Source: Cordilura impudica
Taxonomy: Eukaryota > Arthropoda > Insecta > Diptera > Scathophagidae
Direction of reading: 5' to 3'
Assembly (NCBI GenBank): GCA_963682025.1
Contig: OY821519.1
Span: forward strand, 1,569,501 to 1,633,500
DNA length: 64,000 nucleotides
Made by a program: the position numbers and the translations under genes. The notes under the pieces were generated by a model. It worked only from the letters and a program-made list of their open reading frames with translations. It was not told the DNA's origin and ran no database searches. This document shows, in pieces, positions 35,476-48,390 of this stretch. How positions within the stretch are numbered: position 1 is the stretch's first letter; the number at the start of each line of letters is the position of its first letter.

Positions 35476-36545
35476 ATATATTAGGGTGGCCCTTCCTTAT
35501 ATGGAGGGAAAAAAAAGTGTTCAAACTGTCGGTCTCACCCCCTAGAAATATGCGAATATCAAACAAACTGAGAAATACAAAGTTTTGGGCCAATCAAAAA
35601 ACGTTTAGTCGTGGCGCAAAGCGATTGAAAATTTTAAGTGTTTATATGGGGAAAATATGACTTTTTTTCAGATTTTACGAAAATTTCGTTCTATAATTTA
35701 ATTTTTCCGACAAGCTGTTACATAATTCAGGATCAGTATTAAATTATCCTTGCAAAAGGCTATAAAATTTCAAAATCGTATGAAACGTCGCCAAGAAATA
35801 GCAAATGCCCCAGACCACTTTTGTGCCAAAAAAAAACTAGGTCATGAAATTTGATGGCATTTTTTTCAACTTTGAGAAATTGATTAAAGCCATCATTCTG
35901 TTTTGGTCTCTATATGAAGTATTGTTTTATTACCACGTTGTTAACCTATTGCGCATTGAGACCGAAAATTGGAAATTTTTTTGATAAAATTTTTAAAACT
36001 CCTTTTTCAAGTTTGAAAAAATTTTCTTAAACAAAATTTAAAAAAATTAATATGTTACTTAAAGGTTTTATAAAATACATGTTGCAGATTAACTGTGTGA
36101 ATTTTTAAGTAAATCCCTCTATCAGAATTTTTTTGACAAGGATTTTATTTTTGCGGATTTCGAGAAAACTTGGATTTTTGTGAAATATTCTGTAAATGTA
36201 CTCTTTCTAAATACTTTGTATCAAAAATTCACCACTTTTCTACTTTTAAATGTTATATATTATCTTAATAGCCTAGGGTTTCGGAAAAAAATAATATGAC
36301 TCCATTAACCCTTTTGGAATTGGGGTCACATATGACCCTAAGCTAATAAAAGACAATTTATTAAAAAAATTCAAATATTTTGTAAGTGCTGTCCAATTTT
36401 TAGATGCGACGCTTAAAATATAATAACCAAATGTGTAGAAATTTCGTTCCAAAAATTCTGGGATAATCCCGAGAACGTTAACCCATTATTTGCCAAGGCC
36501 AGCTTTGGATTTTAAGATATTTTAAAATAAAAATGACCTAAAACG
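35476..36545 (+). repeat. Long AT-rich dispersed repeat, copy A
   Basis: Colinear with the interrupted copy B (54190-58570): GGGTGGCCCTTCCTTATATG, TGCGAATATCAAACAAACTG, GAAATAGCAAATGCCCCAGA, ATAGCCTAGGGTTTCGGAAA, GTCACATATGACCC, AACGTTAACCCATTATTTGC. About 1.07 kb, no coding capacity. Origin unknown. Confidence 0.85.
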
Positions 36546-36699
36546 AGTTTTTCAATTAAACTTGTTGATACCACTATTTAGAATTTAAGAAAAATAATTC
36601 GGTTAATTTTTATTTGTTTAACCCTTCAGTGCTCCTGAGATCAAAATTATCCATTGTGATATATCTCTGGTGCAATTATCTGCTTATTGCTCGCGAATA

Positions 36700-37000
36700 T
36701 AAATTCCCACCTTATATTACCGATAGACTCAGAATCACTTTCTGAGTCGATTTAGCGATGTCCGACCGTCTACGATCGCTATGAAAATATTAATGATGAA
36801 ATTTTGTATATAAGCTTTTATCAGCTATAGAACGATCTAATGATCGTCAACAACGGGAACATATATATGATGACATTTGATATGTGTACGTTTCTTTAAT
36901 CAATAGATCAACACTCAAAATTTAAAAACTGTATGACCAATATTAGTAATACGAGTCTGATTATAAATCATCCACCGATATTTATTTAATTCCATCTGTC
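36700..37000 (-). repeat. Palindrome-ended dispersed repeat, fragment
   Basis: Short diverged piece: TACCGATAGACTCAGAATCA, CGATTTAGCGATGTCCGACC, AATGATGAAATTTTGTATAT, CCATCTGTCG. Ends of the family are missing. Confidence 0.55.
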
Positions 37001-38815
37001 GACGCACATATACAACATATCACACCTGTACCTCTAAAGTAAGTCAACTCAAAATTTTTCAATTTTCATTTTTTGCAAGAAAACGATACACAGTGGTCAT
37101 ATCTATCCACTGTAAAAATCTTATATCGATTTTTCTAGTCTTTCGTAAAAAAATACAGTTGCAACCCCCTTTGTGTTCTAAGAGTAGCTTCTTTAGAATC
37201 CACTAAAAAGACATATTTTGAGTTGCACCGAAAAAACTTGCTATTTTTGATGATCACTGAAAAAATCGCTACTACTACTATTGTTGCATACTTATTATTC
37301 GCAATTCTTTACAATGAAACAACTGTTTTTAAATTTTATAGTAAATATTTAAAAAAAAAAACGTTTTTTGCCTCTACTGAAAATTTGTAAATTTTGAGGT
37401 GACTCACTTTAGAGGTAGAGGTGCGATATCTTATTAAAATTTGGTTTGAATGGTCGCCCACTTATATTTTTAGGTCATGTCCCTATAAAACACACATATT
37501 CGACATGAAAGTTTTTGCTGTCAGTTTCGGCTTATTTTTTATTTCTATATATAACCTCACCTCAGTTCTGAATACTGAATAATATTTTCCACAAACCGAA
37601 AATTCGGTTGTGTGAATATCTAATTTAGTTGACACTATAGAATTTTGATTTTATATAATTATTGTCACAACCGTTTATTATTTCGAAAGATAATAATAAC
37701 ACAAAAACTTATTTAATTTAAAATTTATTAATTTTCAATAAGAACTTTCAAACTTATAAATAAAATAACATATATTTTATATGATTAAAAAAAATGTACA
37801 TATATATTAATCTTATTTCACATATTGTTTTTAAATTCGTATACCAACATTTCAGGAATGTAGGAACTCATCTATACACTTAATTCATTTTTAACATGTG
37901 TATATCAACATATTTTATTTATTTTATTTTATGTTGAGAAACAAATTTACTTCTTGGATTTAAGAAGTACAGAGTAAGTTTTCTTAAAATAAATATTACA
38001 AAAAAAAATAATGATAACAAGACTGAATCCACATAATATGGAATTTACCCAATCGTACAGTTTGCTTTACACATTACGTACGATTATTACACCTTTAAAC
38101 AACTTTGAGCTAAATTGGAAGCGTATAATTTCACCTTATATTTCTGTTTTTTTTTTCTCAAATAATGGCAAATAAATTAAAAATTCGGTTGGATTACACA
38201 TTTCACTATAACCTTTTCGTATTTAGAACAGAATTCGACTAATTCATTCCGCTTTGTTATAGCCGAAAAGTAATTAATATGATTTTATCATATTAATCAA
38301 CAATTTGTAACAATATATATTTAGAAATTTTTTGTATAAAATATGTTGTTATACTATAAATAATTGTTGCAACAATTTTTACTGGCTTAATTGTTTTATA
38401 TTAGTAATTTGTAAAAATTGTTTTTAAAATTTTTAAATAAGACAACAAAGTTGTATAACGTAAGATTATTTTACTATTTGCAACCGAATTCAAACCAAAT
38501 ATTTTTCTGTGTGTACGATTTGACGAAGTTCATTGTATAGGGTATCGCATAGTTGGTCTCTAAATTTCTCACTTATTTTTTCCTTGTTTTTTTATTTTAC
38601 ATTTTCAATTACAGTTTTAGTTGTTTTAAGTGGCTCTTGCAGTTAGTTAGCTCTACCAGATGTATCTAAAAAAATATTTTTTATATGAAACTGAATATTT
38701 ATAAAGAACTACAGATACACCAGATGCACTTCGCTACACCCATCGTAACAAATTTAAATACTGGGAATACATTCTGTAGAAAACTATTTTATTTATATCT
38801 GGTTATTTTAAACTA
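37001..38815. other. AT-rich intergenic stretch
   Basis: A right-end-like ATTTTTCTGTGTGTA at about 38501 resembles the MITE end at 4947-4961, without a visible left partner. Nothing else firm. Confidence 0.4.
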
Positions 38816-38819
38816 TGTA

Positions 38820-39690
38820 GATTATTGCTTTTTTCGATTTTGATTATAACAATTCTTTTTGCGATTTTTGATTTTTTGCGATTTTTGATTTTGGGCGATT
38901 TTTGATATTCTCAATTTTCGATTTTGGCGATATTTGACTTTGGCGTTTTTGTTATTAGCGATTTTTAGGTTTTGTCGATTTTGGATTTTGGCGTGTTTCG
39001 TTTTTTGCAATTTTTTATTCGCGATTTTCGGTTTGGCAATTTTTTATTTAGACTATTTTTGATTTAGGTGATTTTTTATAAGTTTACGATTTTTGATTTT
39101 AGGTATTCTTAATTTTGGCGATTATTGTTATTCACGGTTTTCGGTTTTAGCGATTTTTGATTTTGGAGATTTTTTTTCCGATTTTTGATTTTGGTATTTT
39201 TGTTATTCACGATTTTCGGTTTTGGGAAATTTTGTTTTTTTGTTTGATGCGAACTTGGATTTTGGCGATTTTTGTTATTCACGATTTTCGGTTTTGGGAA
39301 ATTTTGATTTTTTGTTTGTTGAGAACTTGGATTTTGGCGATTTTTTATTTTGGCGATTTTTGTTATTCGCGATTCTCGGGTTTGGCAATTTTTAATTTAG
39401 GGATTTTTGATTTTGGCGATTTTTGTTATACGCGATTTTCGGTTTTGTTTATTTGGCGAAGTTTTTTGTGATTTATTTATATTGGCGATTTTAGGTTTCG
39501 GCGATTTTTGATTTTTGGCGATTTTTGATATTCTCGATTTTCGGTTTTGGCGACTTTTGATTTTTGTTATTCGCGAATTTTGGTTTTGGCGATTTTTGTT
39601 CCTTTGCGTTTTTTGATTTAGGCGATTTTTGTTTTCGCGATGCTTGGTTTGACATTTTTTGATTTGGGCAATTCCACACATATTTTCCAC
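38820..39690. repeat. Degenerate GCGATTTTTGATTTTGG minisatellite
   Basis: About 870 bp of tandem, irregular ~15-25-bp units (GCGATTTTTGATTTTGG, TTATTCACGATTTTCGG). Frames 38822-39010, 39157-39471, 39397-39690 and 39491-39700 are translations of it (NRKSRITKIAK patterns), not genes. Confidence 0.85.
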
Positions 39691-39699
39691 GACTACTCA

Positions 39700-41425
39700 C
39701 TCACATTGGTAATTACCAATTACCCGTTTTGAATTTTGCATGACTTTTAAAAATACAAAATTTTAATTTCTTAGTCAAAAAAATTATTTTTTTTCTTCAT
39801 AAATTTATTAATAACTGCGAAACTGTTGATTTTGTTGAGAAATGGTATAGAATTAGATTAAAGTTATTGTAATTCTTAATTTTAATTTTTTTGTTTCAGC
39901 CAAATCGGACTAGTAGTTCTCGAGTTATGTCAAACAAAATAGACCAAAACGTGACAAATTCTCCTATACGATACTTACTAAGTTTAAATCGATATATCTC
40001 GATTCCGGGTGGTTTCATCCCATTCCGATTACTGACCATTTGTCGCACAGTGTAATTAATGAATTTTGAAACGTTTCTAGACTGGCGCTTTTCTCGTACA
40101 AATATCCAGGCTTTCCCTTTTATAGTACTCCAGTTATATGATATTATATATTTACTTTATATGGGCGGTGCCACGCCCACATCTCCAATCCCACCCATTT
40201 TTCCACGACTATTCAAATTATTTTAATATTTACGTTAGGGCCATAACCAAATATGTCGCATATTCCCATGAGGTGGGCAATGATGTTATATTAAATTATT
40301 ATTGTTAGATAAAAATTTTAAGTTTGAAGTACGTGTAGACTTGCAAAACGAATCCTGTACAGTTTCTATTGCACGTTCTTCACAAATATTACTCCTTTGT
40401 TGAATTTTAATCACTGAATCAGCTTGTATCCAATGTTTAATAAATGTTTTTGAATCTTGATAATGACTGGTTAAAAAGATGAAAGTTATCTTCGTGAAAT
40501 TAGTGATCTGAGAACAATATATCATACCATTCACCGCAAACAAACTCACAAATTGGGTATAACTCAGACTAATATTTCGTTATTAGTATAAATGCTAAGA
40601 GTGCAAGGATGGCCCTCGAATACCATCGTACATTGCTGATCGGCGGAATAGCATTAAATTTTATAAATGGAAATTTTTGTTTTTTTTTTTTTAATATCTG
40701 AATGCATCACCCAATTCAAACAAATGCTGCATATCATCACGCCACTTTATGTTTTTGGTGTAAATGTTTTCTTTATTTTGGGTATAGCTATGCTTGGGTT
40801 AATTGTAATTGTTGATTAATTCTGATATAAAATTGTAACATATTTCGGGGGATGAAGTTTTTCCTGCGAGAAACTCGCCCATTACGTGCCTAGATATTAA
40901 ATCTAAAATATTTCAAAAAATCCCAACGCCATCGCATTGCACACAAATACAAATTTGAAACTTTTTTGACGCCAGCGAAAAAGTAAAAACATATTCCTTT
41001 CAGTGGCCTATTCGACTATAGTATGTCAATTTTAATATTTTCAAAAATTATAGCCCTAATTTACATGTACATATTTTCAGAACGCTTGCTGTCGTAATAC
41101 TCCAGATAATATATATTAAAAATTCACTTTACATGGGAGGTGCAACGCCTACTTGAAAAATCCAAAAAATATATAACCTATTTTTCCTTCCGGATAGGCA
41201 GTTACCTACTGCACAAATTTCAAAATGATCGTACAAACATACAAAACTCCATAGATAAAAAAAAAAACAAATATAGTTGAGATACTATAATTTGAGCTAT
41301 CGATTTATAAAAATGAAAGATATATGAAAAGAACTGTATGAATGTAATTTGTTAATCGCGATTTAAAATGGTTTATTTTTTACTTGAATTTCTATTGGGC
41401 TTAATATTTCAATACAAACTTTAAA
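39700..41425. other. Intergenic stretch with GGGCGTG-type repeat scraps
   Basis: At 40120-40260 (ATATGGGCGGTGCCACGCCC) and 41090-41170 (TACATGGGAGGTGCAACGCC) lie inverse fragments of the 142-bp Helitron unit. A minus frame at 40286-40549 faintly resembles a transposase helix-turn-helix but is too weak to call. Confidence 0.4.
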
Positions 41426-41652
41426 TGTAACGGTTGTGTAACATCTGCGCAGACTGCTGCGCGTTAGTTACACCACCTTCGGCAATATTTTAAAACCGAT
41501 GTAGGTAGATGGCGCCACAAATATTCATTATATCGAACAGCTTTTTATTCTCAAGCACAAGTTATCCACGAAATAATCTAAAATTACATTATTGTTCATA
41601 GATGGCACGCGCTTATTATTATAGACACACGTTGAAAACCAATACCGTTACA
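41426..41652. mobile_element. Possible solo LTR or small element with TGTAACGGT ends
   Basis: 227 bp beginning TGTAACGGT and ending ACCGTTACA (9-bp inverted ends, TG…CA). Internally GC-richer than its surroundings (ATCTGCGCAGACTGCTGCGC, AGATGGCGCC). No clean target duplication (AAA/CAAA), so solo LTR is only a proposal. Confidence 0.4.
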
Positions 41653-43122
41653 CAAAAAATACAAAAAACAACAAAGAACGATTACATTTACATGCTTGTG
41701 CAAGAAAAAAAGTTTTTCCCGGTAACTTCATGATGTGGAGTTTTCAAACCAGAAATTGTAAATTTGGTTTAATAAGTCATTAACATAAGACATTTCTTAG
41801 TACTCTAAGCTTTTAATTAAATCACTTTTTAAAATTATTTCCAAAATTTCCACACAAAACATTAAATTATTGTATCAGCCCATTTCCATGCCTGTTATTG
41901 GCAACCTTTTGCATATTAATTGGAATTTCGTTAGCTCTTTTAGGCGACAAACACATTTCGAGACAAAATATTAAAAGCTTAACTTATCGGTTGAAAAATC
42001 ATTGAGAGTAATAGTTGGGATGCAATACAAATGGTGGGTTATACGTTTAATTTTTTTACTAAAGCTTGACAGAAAAAATAAATTTAGAAAACAATTTGTC
42101 TAAATGCTAAATGACAAAAAGAAGAAATAAAAGTGAGTAAAATCATTACAAAAATTGTAAAATATTATTTCAGATAACGTGCTTTTTGTTGTTAAATATT
42201 TTATAAAAAATGTGGTTATGCTCTTACGTATACTTACAATTACATTTAAACTTGTTTTTTTACCCCATACCAATATGTGGTCAGGGTACAATGAGTTTGT
42301 GCTAAAGATCACAGACTCCGCGAATTTCCATTGTAGGAAAAAGGTTGTATTGGCCGCTACCTCTAAAAATCTAAAACCAACAATTACACATAGGAGAGGG
42401 TCAGTGATTGTTTGAGTTTCGTTTCCGCACCCTCAAAAAGCCTTTTCTTCAAGAATCGCAAAACGTTAGTCCTGAATAAACAAAATAGTACAATTCTTAG
42501 TGAACTCAAATAAAGGAATGCACACAAAGTATTAAAATTAACTGGAAGACTAAATCTTTAAATATGTTGTCCCAGTTTGGTTTGCTCATGTTTTTATTGC
42601 ATTATTCTTAATTGTTATTTTTTTAATATTTCTACTTAGTGGACTTATTTTTCAATATTTATTTATTTATTGATAACACAGGGCAACACTAAATCTGCGG
42701 CATAGGGATTGTTAGTCAATTTTGCTACATATGCTGATGAAGACCTAAGTCTATAATTCACTTTTGGTGGATTAACTCTGGTTCTCGCGATAAACTGCTA
42801 TTTAAAAAATGAAGGAGGCTTCACCATATATTTTAGCATAACTCATGAATGGTTTGTCCGATTTGATTAAGTCAAAAATATGAAAATCCACAGCTAAATT
42901 ACTCCAAGTTCTGTCTTCACTATTTTTTAACTAGGGCAATAGTTTCGGAAATATTCATAAAGTTTTTCCGAATAAATTATTTTTTGATGTAAAATTTTAA
43001 TATTTTAAATATTTTTGTCGTTTTAAAATTCATAAAAAAAACAAAAACATCAAAATTGCTCTTTTTTAATCTTAGTTAAAAACATGGATATGTCGCAAAT
43101 GACACAAGCTGTATTTAGTTTA

Positions 43123-43338
43123 AATCGGTTAACAAGTTTTGATTTAATTTACAATTTAGTGATGATATCTCATTCTCATAAAAATTTCTAGAATAAATTC
43201 TGTTCAATATTATTAACTTTTTCTGCAGTAATATTTGTTCTTGATGGAAATCCCATACAAAATTTCATTTAGAAATTTTTATCAAAATGAGATACCATCA
43301 CTAAATTGTAAATTAAATCAAAACATGTTAATCGATTT
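43123..43338. repeat. Foldback element: ~72-bp inverted arms
   Basis: Arms 43123-43195 and 43263-43338 pair over about 72 bases with a few mismatches (core GATTTAATTTACAATTTAGT), around a ~67-bp loop. Weaker pairing extends outward to about 43080 and 43370. Confidence 0.7.
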
Positions 43339-44239
43339 TAACAAAATAAATGCCGCATATGTTTTTATTTTTTATTTTGTTCCGCAGTGTAATGTTTCAG
43401 TTAACTATAAAATACATTTTGAAGAGCGTAAGACATTTTGCTTTTTCTTCTTATTTATTTATATATTCACAATGTTATTTATAAATTTTTACATAGAAAT
43501 TTACAAAATTTTAATTGAGGTAAAAATTTAGCAAAAAAACCTATTTAATTTTTCTTTTTTATATAAAAACAACACATCGTAAATACGTAACTATCTACGA
43601 TGAGCTAACTCATTAAGATGTTCGTAACCGGAACTTAAAAATCTGATATTAATTTTACCAGTAGGTTTAATAATCTTTTCTTTAACTAATCTTATATTCA
43701 CAAAAGAATGTAATCGCTCAGTAGAATAGAACCGTGGAGGATTATAAATTAGCTTCAATAATTTGTTTTCAAATAAAATCAATTTTTTATTATTATTTAT
43801 TATATTTATGTTTATTCTAGAATTTCAAATTATAAAAGAATAAAGTATTCGCGTTAGTAAATTTACCTTATTTAATTAAAATAATCTAACGTAAACAATA
43901 AAAAAATTGGTGGTTCTTAATTTTGTTATACCTTATATTCTTAGTTGAAAAAGTACTTATGCCTTGTAACAGTTTGGATTACATCCAGTGTATGTCTAAA
44001 AATGAGACTATTACGAAAAATGAGTTTAATATTGGCGTTAGGAAATATCGCCCAAAGAAAAATCGCCCAAAAAAAAAATTAAAAATCGCCCAAATGAAAT
44101 ATTGCCAAAAAAAATGAAAAATCACCCAAAAATAAAAATACGAAATTTCACCCAAAAAAGAAACGAAAAATCACCCAAAAATGAAAAACGATTTTTTGCC
44201 CAAAATAAAAGAAAAATCGCCCAAATTATGAAAAATGTT

Positions 44240-44690
44240 CCTTATTTTCAAATGAAAACATTCATTGCTTCTTCAGCAGCTGCGCGACAGTATGGACAGA
44301 AGTACTGGTTTAAACCTTCAGCCAGACTTTTTGCCTGCAATTTAGGTACGCACTCATTGCAGTATTTCAAACGATGGCAATGCTACAATACTGTATTGGG
44401 AGATTGCGCCTAATTGCTTGATATAAATGAAACCAGCAACCGTAGTGTTTTGCGTTAGGAAATTTTTTTTTTTAAGAACTTTGCAATGCAGTTTCAAAGT
44501 CGGTCATTAAACTGTATGCCTCCAAATTACATATATTATTATTTATGTAATTGAATAGATGGTCGTAACACTTTTTGGTTTTTTTATCCATTAAAACAAA
44601 TATGAAGGGATATATTTCTTGGGAAAAAACAATTAGCGTTTTTAAAGTTATTTGTAAGATATATTGATTCATTTTATTTCTATTGCGGCA
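44240..44690 (-). pseudogene. MULE transposase remnant
   Basis: The frame 44472-44672 carries FSQEIYPFIFVLMDKKTKKC, YDHLFNYI and LEAYSLMTDFETALQSS. After a break the next frame reads FPNAKHYGCWFHLYQAIRRN. These are the MULE signature blocks (…YPLVFVLMDKKTKxxY…, TDFExA, GCWFHxxQAIxRK), with the D of TDFE a likely catalytic residue. The remainder is frameshifted. Confidence 0.72.
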
Positions 44691-44699
44691 AATGAGAAT

Positions 44700-45030
44700 C
44701 GCGCGAATTTTTGTGAAAATTTTTTACTTTTAGTTTTTGCTTTTGACGAAAACGCAACAGGCGAAAAATTTTTAAAAATATCGCGCGTTTTTTTGTAAAA
44801 ATTTTTCATTTTTAGTTTCTGTTTTTAAATTTCTTTGTGGAATTTTTCCCCGAAAATTTCGAAATATTGTCCAAATCGCCGCAGGCGAATAATTTTAAAA
44901 AAAATTGCTGGATTTTTTTTGTAAAATTTTTCATTTTTAGTTTTTGTCTTTAAATTTCGTTATGCGCTTTTTCCCCGAAAAATTTCTAATTTTGTCCAAA
45001 AAACATGCAATTTTTTTAAAAATTTTTCAT
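44700..45030. repeat. ~120-bp tandem repeat inside the MULE-like element
   Basis: Three diverged units with GGCGAAAAATTTTTAAAAAT, TTGTAAAAATTTTTCATTTT and TTTTTCCCCGAAAATTTC in order. Confidence 0.65.
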
Positions 45031-45521
45031 TTTCAGTCTGTTTCTGTACATATATTTTATGTCCAAAGTATTTACAACCAAACAAAACTAATCCTTCTCA
45101 TTTATGGATAAAGACATACTTACTTACCTTTTCATCAAAGTAATCAACATGAATTACCAACAGTTGTTTGAATACCCCAAATGGAACAATTTTGGGCCAT
45201 TTTTCATATGTTATTTTTTGGTGATTTTTCGTAATGTAAAATTACCCAATTTTGTTAAACGAAATTAAACCCAAAAATAACGAAAAAAAATCCAATAAAT
45301 ATGGGTGCTTCTTCATATGAAATTTAACCCAATTTTGTATGGAATTTTTTTGGGCGATATTTCATTTTTTTTTTTTTTGGTATTTCCTACCGCCTTAATA
45401 TTGCTTTAAGTCGTGAACATTATTACAATCGCATAAAATTAAAAATTAAATTTCTTGGGAGTTCCGCGATTTTACAATATAGAAGAGCGTATTCGAATAG
45501 ACCCTTCAAAAATATTAAGAA

Positions 45522-48390
45522 AATGATTGAGTTTGAAATTGTTCAGGCTCAAGATCAAATGTTTTTACTTTAAATAAAGTAAAAGCATTAGCACATTTGT
45601 TTCAAAAATTGATCTATGTATATTCTGCATGACAGGTTATACAGCTGTTTCGGGAAGAGTCACCAACCCTCATCAGTAACCAAAAGCAGTAGATAGTTTG
45701 TTTGGTAAAAAGTTAAATTCATATATATTTGCTGAAAACAACCAAATGAGAATTCAAGCAAAAGTTATACTATTTAAGCCTCTTCCAATATAACAAACTA
45801 AAAATAGAACAACTTTGAAACAAATATGATTGTATACGAGTACACATTGCATACTACAATATACATGTTTGTTTTTGTCTTGAAAAAACAAGAAAAACAA
45901 TTTGTTTTTGCTAAACTTACATTTAGCGTTAACGGCGTGCCCTCCGTATTTTTAATTTTATTATTTTTTATAAAAATAAAAAATCTTATTTTCGATCTTT
46001 GTCAATTTAATGATTGAGTTTGAAATTGTTCAGGCTCAAGATCAAATGTTTTTACTTTAAATAAAGTAAAAGCATTAGCACATTTGTTTCAAAAATTGAT
46101 CTATGTATATTCTGCATGACAGGTTATACAGCTGTTTCGGGAAGAGTCACCAACCCTCATCAGTAACCAAAAGCAGTAGATAGTTTGTTTGGTAAAAAGT
46201 TAAATTCATATATATTTGCTGAAAACAACCAAATGAGAATTCAAGCAAAAGTTATACTATTTAAGCCTCTTCCAATATAACAAACTAAAAATAGAACAAC
46301 TTTGAAACAAATATGATTGTATACGAGTACACATTGCATACTACAATATACATGTTTGTTTTTGTCTTGAAAAAACAAGAAAAACAATTTGTTTTTGCTA
46401 AACTTACATTTAGCGTTAACGGCGTGCCCTCCGTATTTTTAATTTTATTATTTTTTATAAAAATAAAAAATCTTATTTTCGATCTTTGTCAATTTAATGA
46501 TTGAGTTTGAAATTGTTCAGGCTCAAGATCAAATGTTTTTACTTTAAATAAAGCACATTTGTTTCAAAAATTGATCTATGTATATTCTGCATGACAGGTT
46601 ATACAGCTGTTTCGGGAAGAGTCACCAACCCTCATCAGTAACCAAAAGCAGTAGATAGTTTGTTTGGTAAAAAGTTAAATTCATATATATTTGCTGAAAA
46701 CAACCAAATGAGAATTCAAGCAAAAGTTATACTATTTAAGCCTCTTCCAATATAACAAACTAAAAATAGAACAACTTTGAAACAAATATGATTGTATACG
46801 AGTACACATTGCATACTACAATATACATGTTTGTTTTTGTCTTGAAAAAACAAGAAAAACAATTTGTTTTTGCTAAACTTACATTTAGCGTTAACGGCGT
46901 GCCCTCCGTATTTTTAATTTTATTATTTTTTATAAAAATAAAAAATCTTATTTTCGATCTTTGTCAATTTAATGATTGAGTTTGAAATTGTTCAGGCTCA
47001 AGATCAAATGTTTTTACTTTAAATAAAGTAAAAGCATTAGCACATTTGTTTCAAAAATTGATCTATGTATATTCTGCATGACAGGTTATACAGCTGTTTC
47101 GGGAAGAGTCACCAACCCTCATCAGTAACCAAAAGCAGTAGATAGTTTGTTTGGTAAAAAGTTAAATTCATATATATTTGCTGAAAACAACCAAATGAGA
47201 ATTCAAGCAAAAGTTATACTATTTAAGCCTCTTCCAATATAACAAACTAAAAATAGAACAACTTTGAAACAAATATGATTGTATACGAGTACACATTGCA
47301 TACTACAATATACATGTTTGTTTTTGTCTTGAAAAAACAAGAAAAACAATTTGTTTTTGCTAAACTTACATTTAGCGTTAACGGCGTGCCCTCCGTATTT
47401 TTAATTTTATTATTTTTTATAAAAATAAAAAATCTTATTTTCGATCTTTGTCAATTTAATGATTGAGTTTGAAATTGTTCAGGCTCAAGATCAAATGTTT
47501 TTACTTTAAATAAAGTAAAAGCATTAGCACATTTGTTTCAAAAATTGATCTATGTATATTCTGCATGACAGGTTATACAGCTGTTTCGGGAAGAGTCACC
47601 AACCCTCATCAGTAACCAAAAGCAGTAGATAGTTTGTTTGGTAAAAAGTTAAATTCATATATATTTGCTGAAAACAACCAAATGAGAATTCAAGCAAAAG
47701 TTATACTATTTAAGCCTCTTCCAATATAACAAACTAAAAATAGAACAACTTTGAAACAAATATGATTGTATACGAGTACACATTGCATACTACAATATAC
47801 ATGTTTGTTTTTGTCTTGAAAAAACAAGAAAAACAATTTGTTTTTGCTAAACTTACATTTAGCGTTAACGGCGTGCCCTCCGTATTTTTAATTTTATTAT
47901 TTTTTATAAAAATAAAAAATCTTATTTTCGATCTTTGTCAATTTAATGATTGAGTTTGAAATTGTTCAGGCTCAAGATCAAATGTTTTTACTTTAAATAA
48001 AGTAAAAGCATTAGCACATTTGTTTCAAAAATTGATCTATGTATATTCTGCATGACAGGTTATACAGCTGTTTCGGGAAGAGTCACCAACCCTCATCAGT
48101 AACCAAAAGCAGTAGATAGTTTGTTTGGTAAAAAGTTAAATTCATATATATTTGCTGAAAACAACCAAATGAGAATTCAAGCAAAAGTTATACTATTTAA
48201 GCCTCTTCCAATATAACAAACTAAAAATAGAACAACTTTGAAACAAATATGATTGTATACGAGTACACATTGCATACTACAATATACATGTTTGTTTTTG
48301 TCTTGAAAAAACAAGAAAAACAATTTGTTTTTGCTAAACTTACATTTAGCGTTAACGGCGTGCCCTCCGTATTTTTAATTTTATTATTTT
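45522..48390 (+). repeat. 487-bp tandem array, six near-identical units
   Basis: Units start at 45522, 46009, 46496, 46971, 47458 and 47945. Five whole units: four of 487 bp, and the third 475 bp because TAAAAGCATTAG is missing. The sixth is truncated near 48390. Sequence is otherwise the same by eye across units, implying recent amplification or homogenisation. Each unit has an identical 63-codon open frame (for example 45826-46017), which simply repeats with the DNA and has no recognisable domain. Confidence 0.95.

Larger units (their letters stand above)
44034..45394. mobile_element. 1.36 kb MULE-like transposon with 8-bp target duplication
   Basis: Ends GGCGTTAGGAAATA and TATTTCCTACCGCC (13/14 inverse match), flanked by exact TTAATATT on both sides (44026-44033 and 45395-45402). 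Contents: a CGCCCAAAAA-type minisatellite (44040-44240), a minus-strand transposase remnant (44240-44690), ~120-bp tandem units (44700-45030) and further GGGCGAT text at the right end. A MULE-type assignment follows from the protein remnant and the 8-bp duplication. Confidence 0.82.

Noticed and set aside
38820..39690. CRISPR-like repeat array
   Set aside because: Units are irregular, without unique spacers; eukaryotic minisatellite.
38820..39700. Lys/Arg/Asn-rich proteins
   Set aside because: Translations of the GCGATTTTTGATTTTGG minisatellite.
40286..40549. Possible helix-turn-helix of a transposase on the minus strand
   Set aside because: Only faint similarity to HTH regions (EERAIETVQDSF); not enough to annotate.
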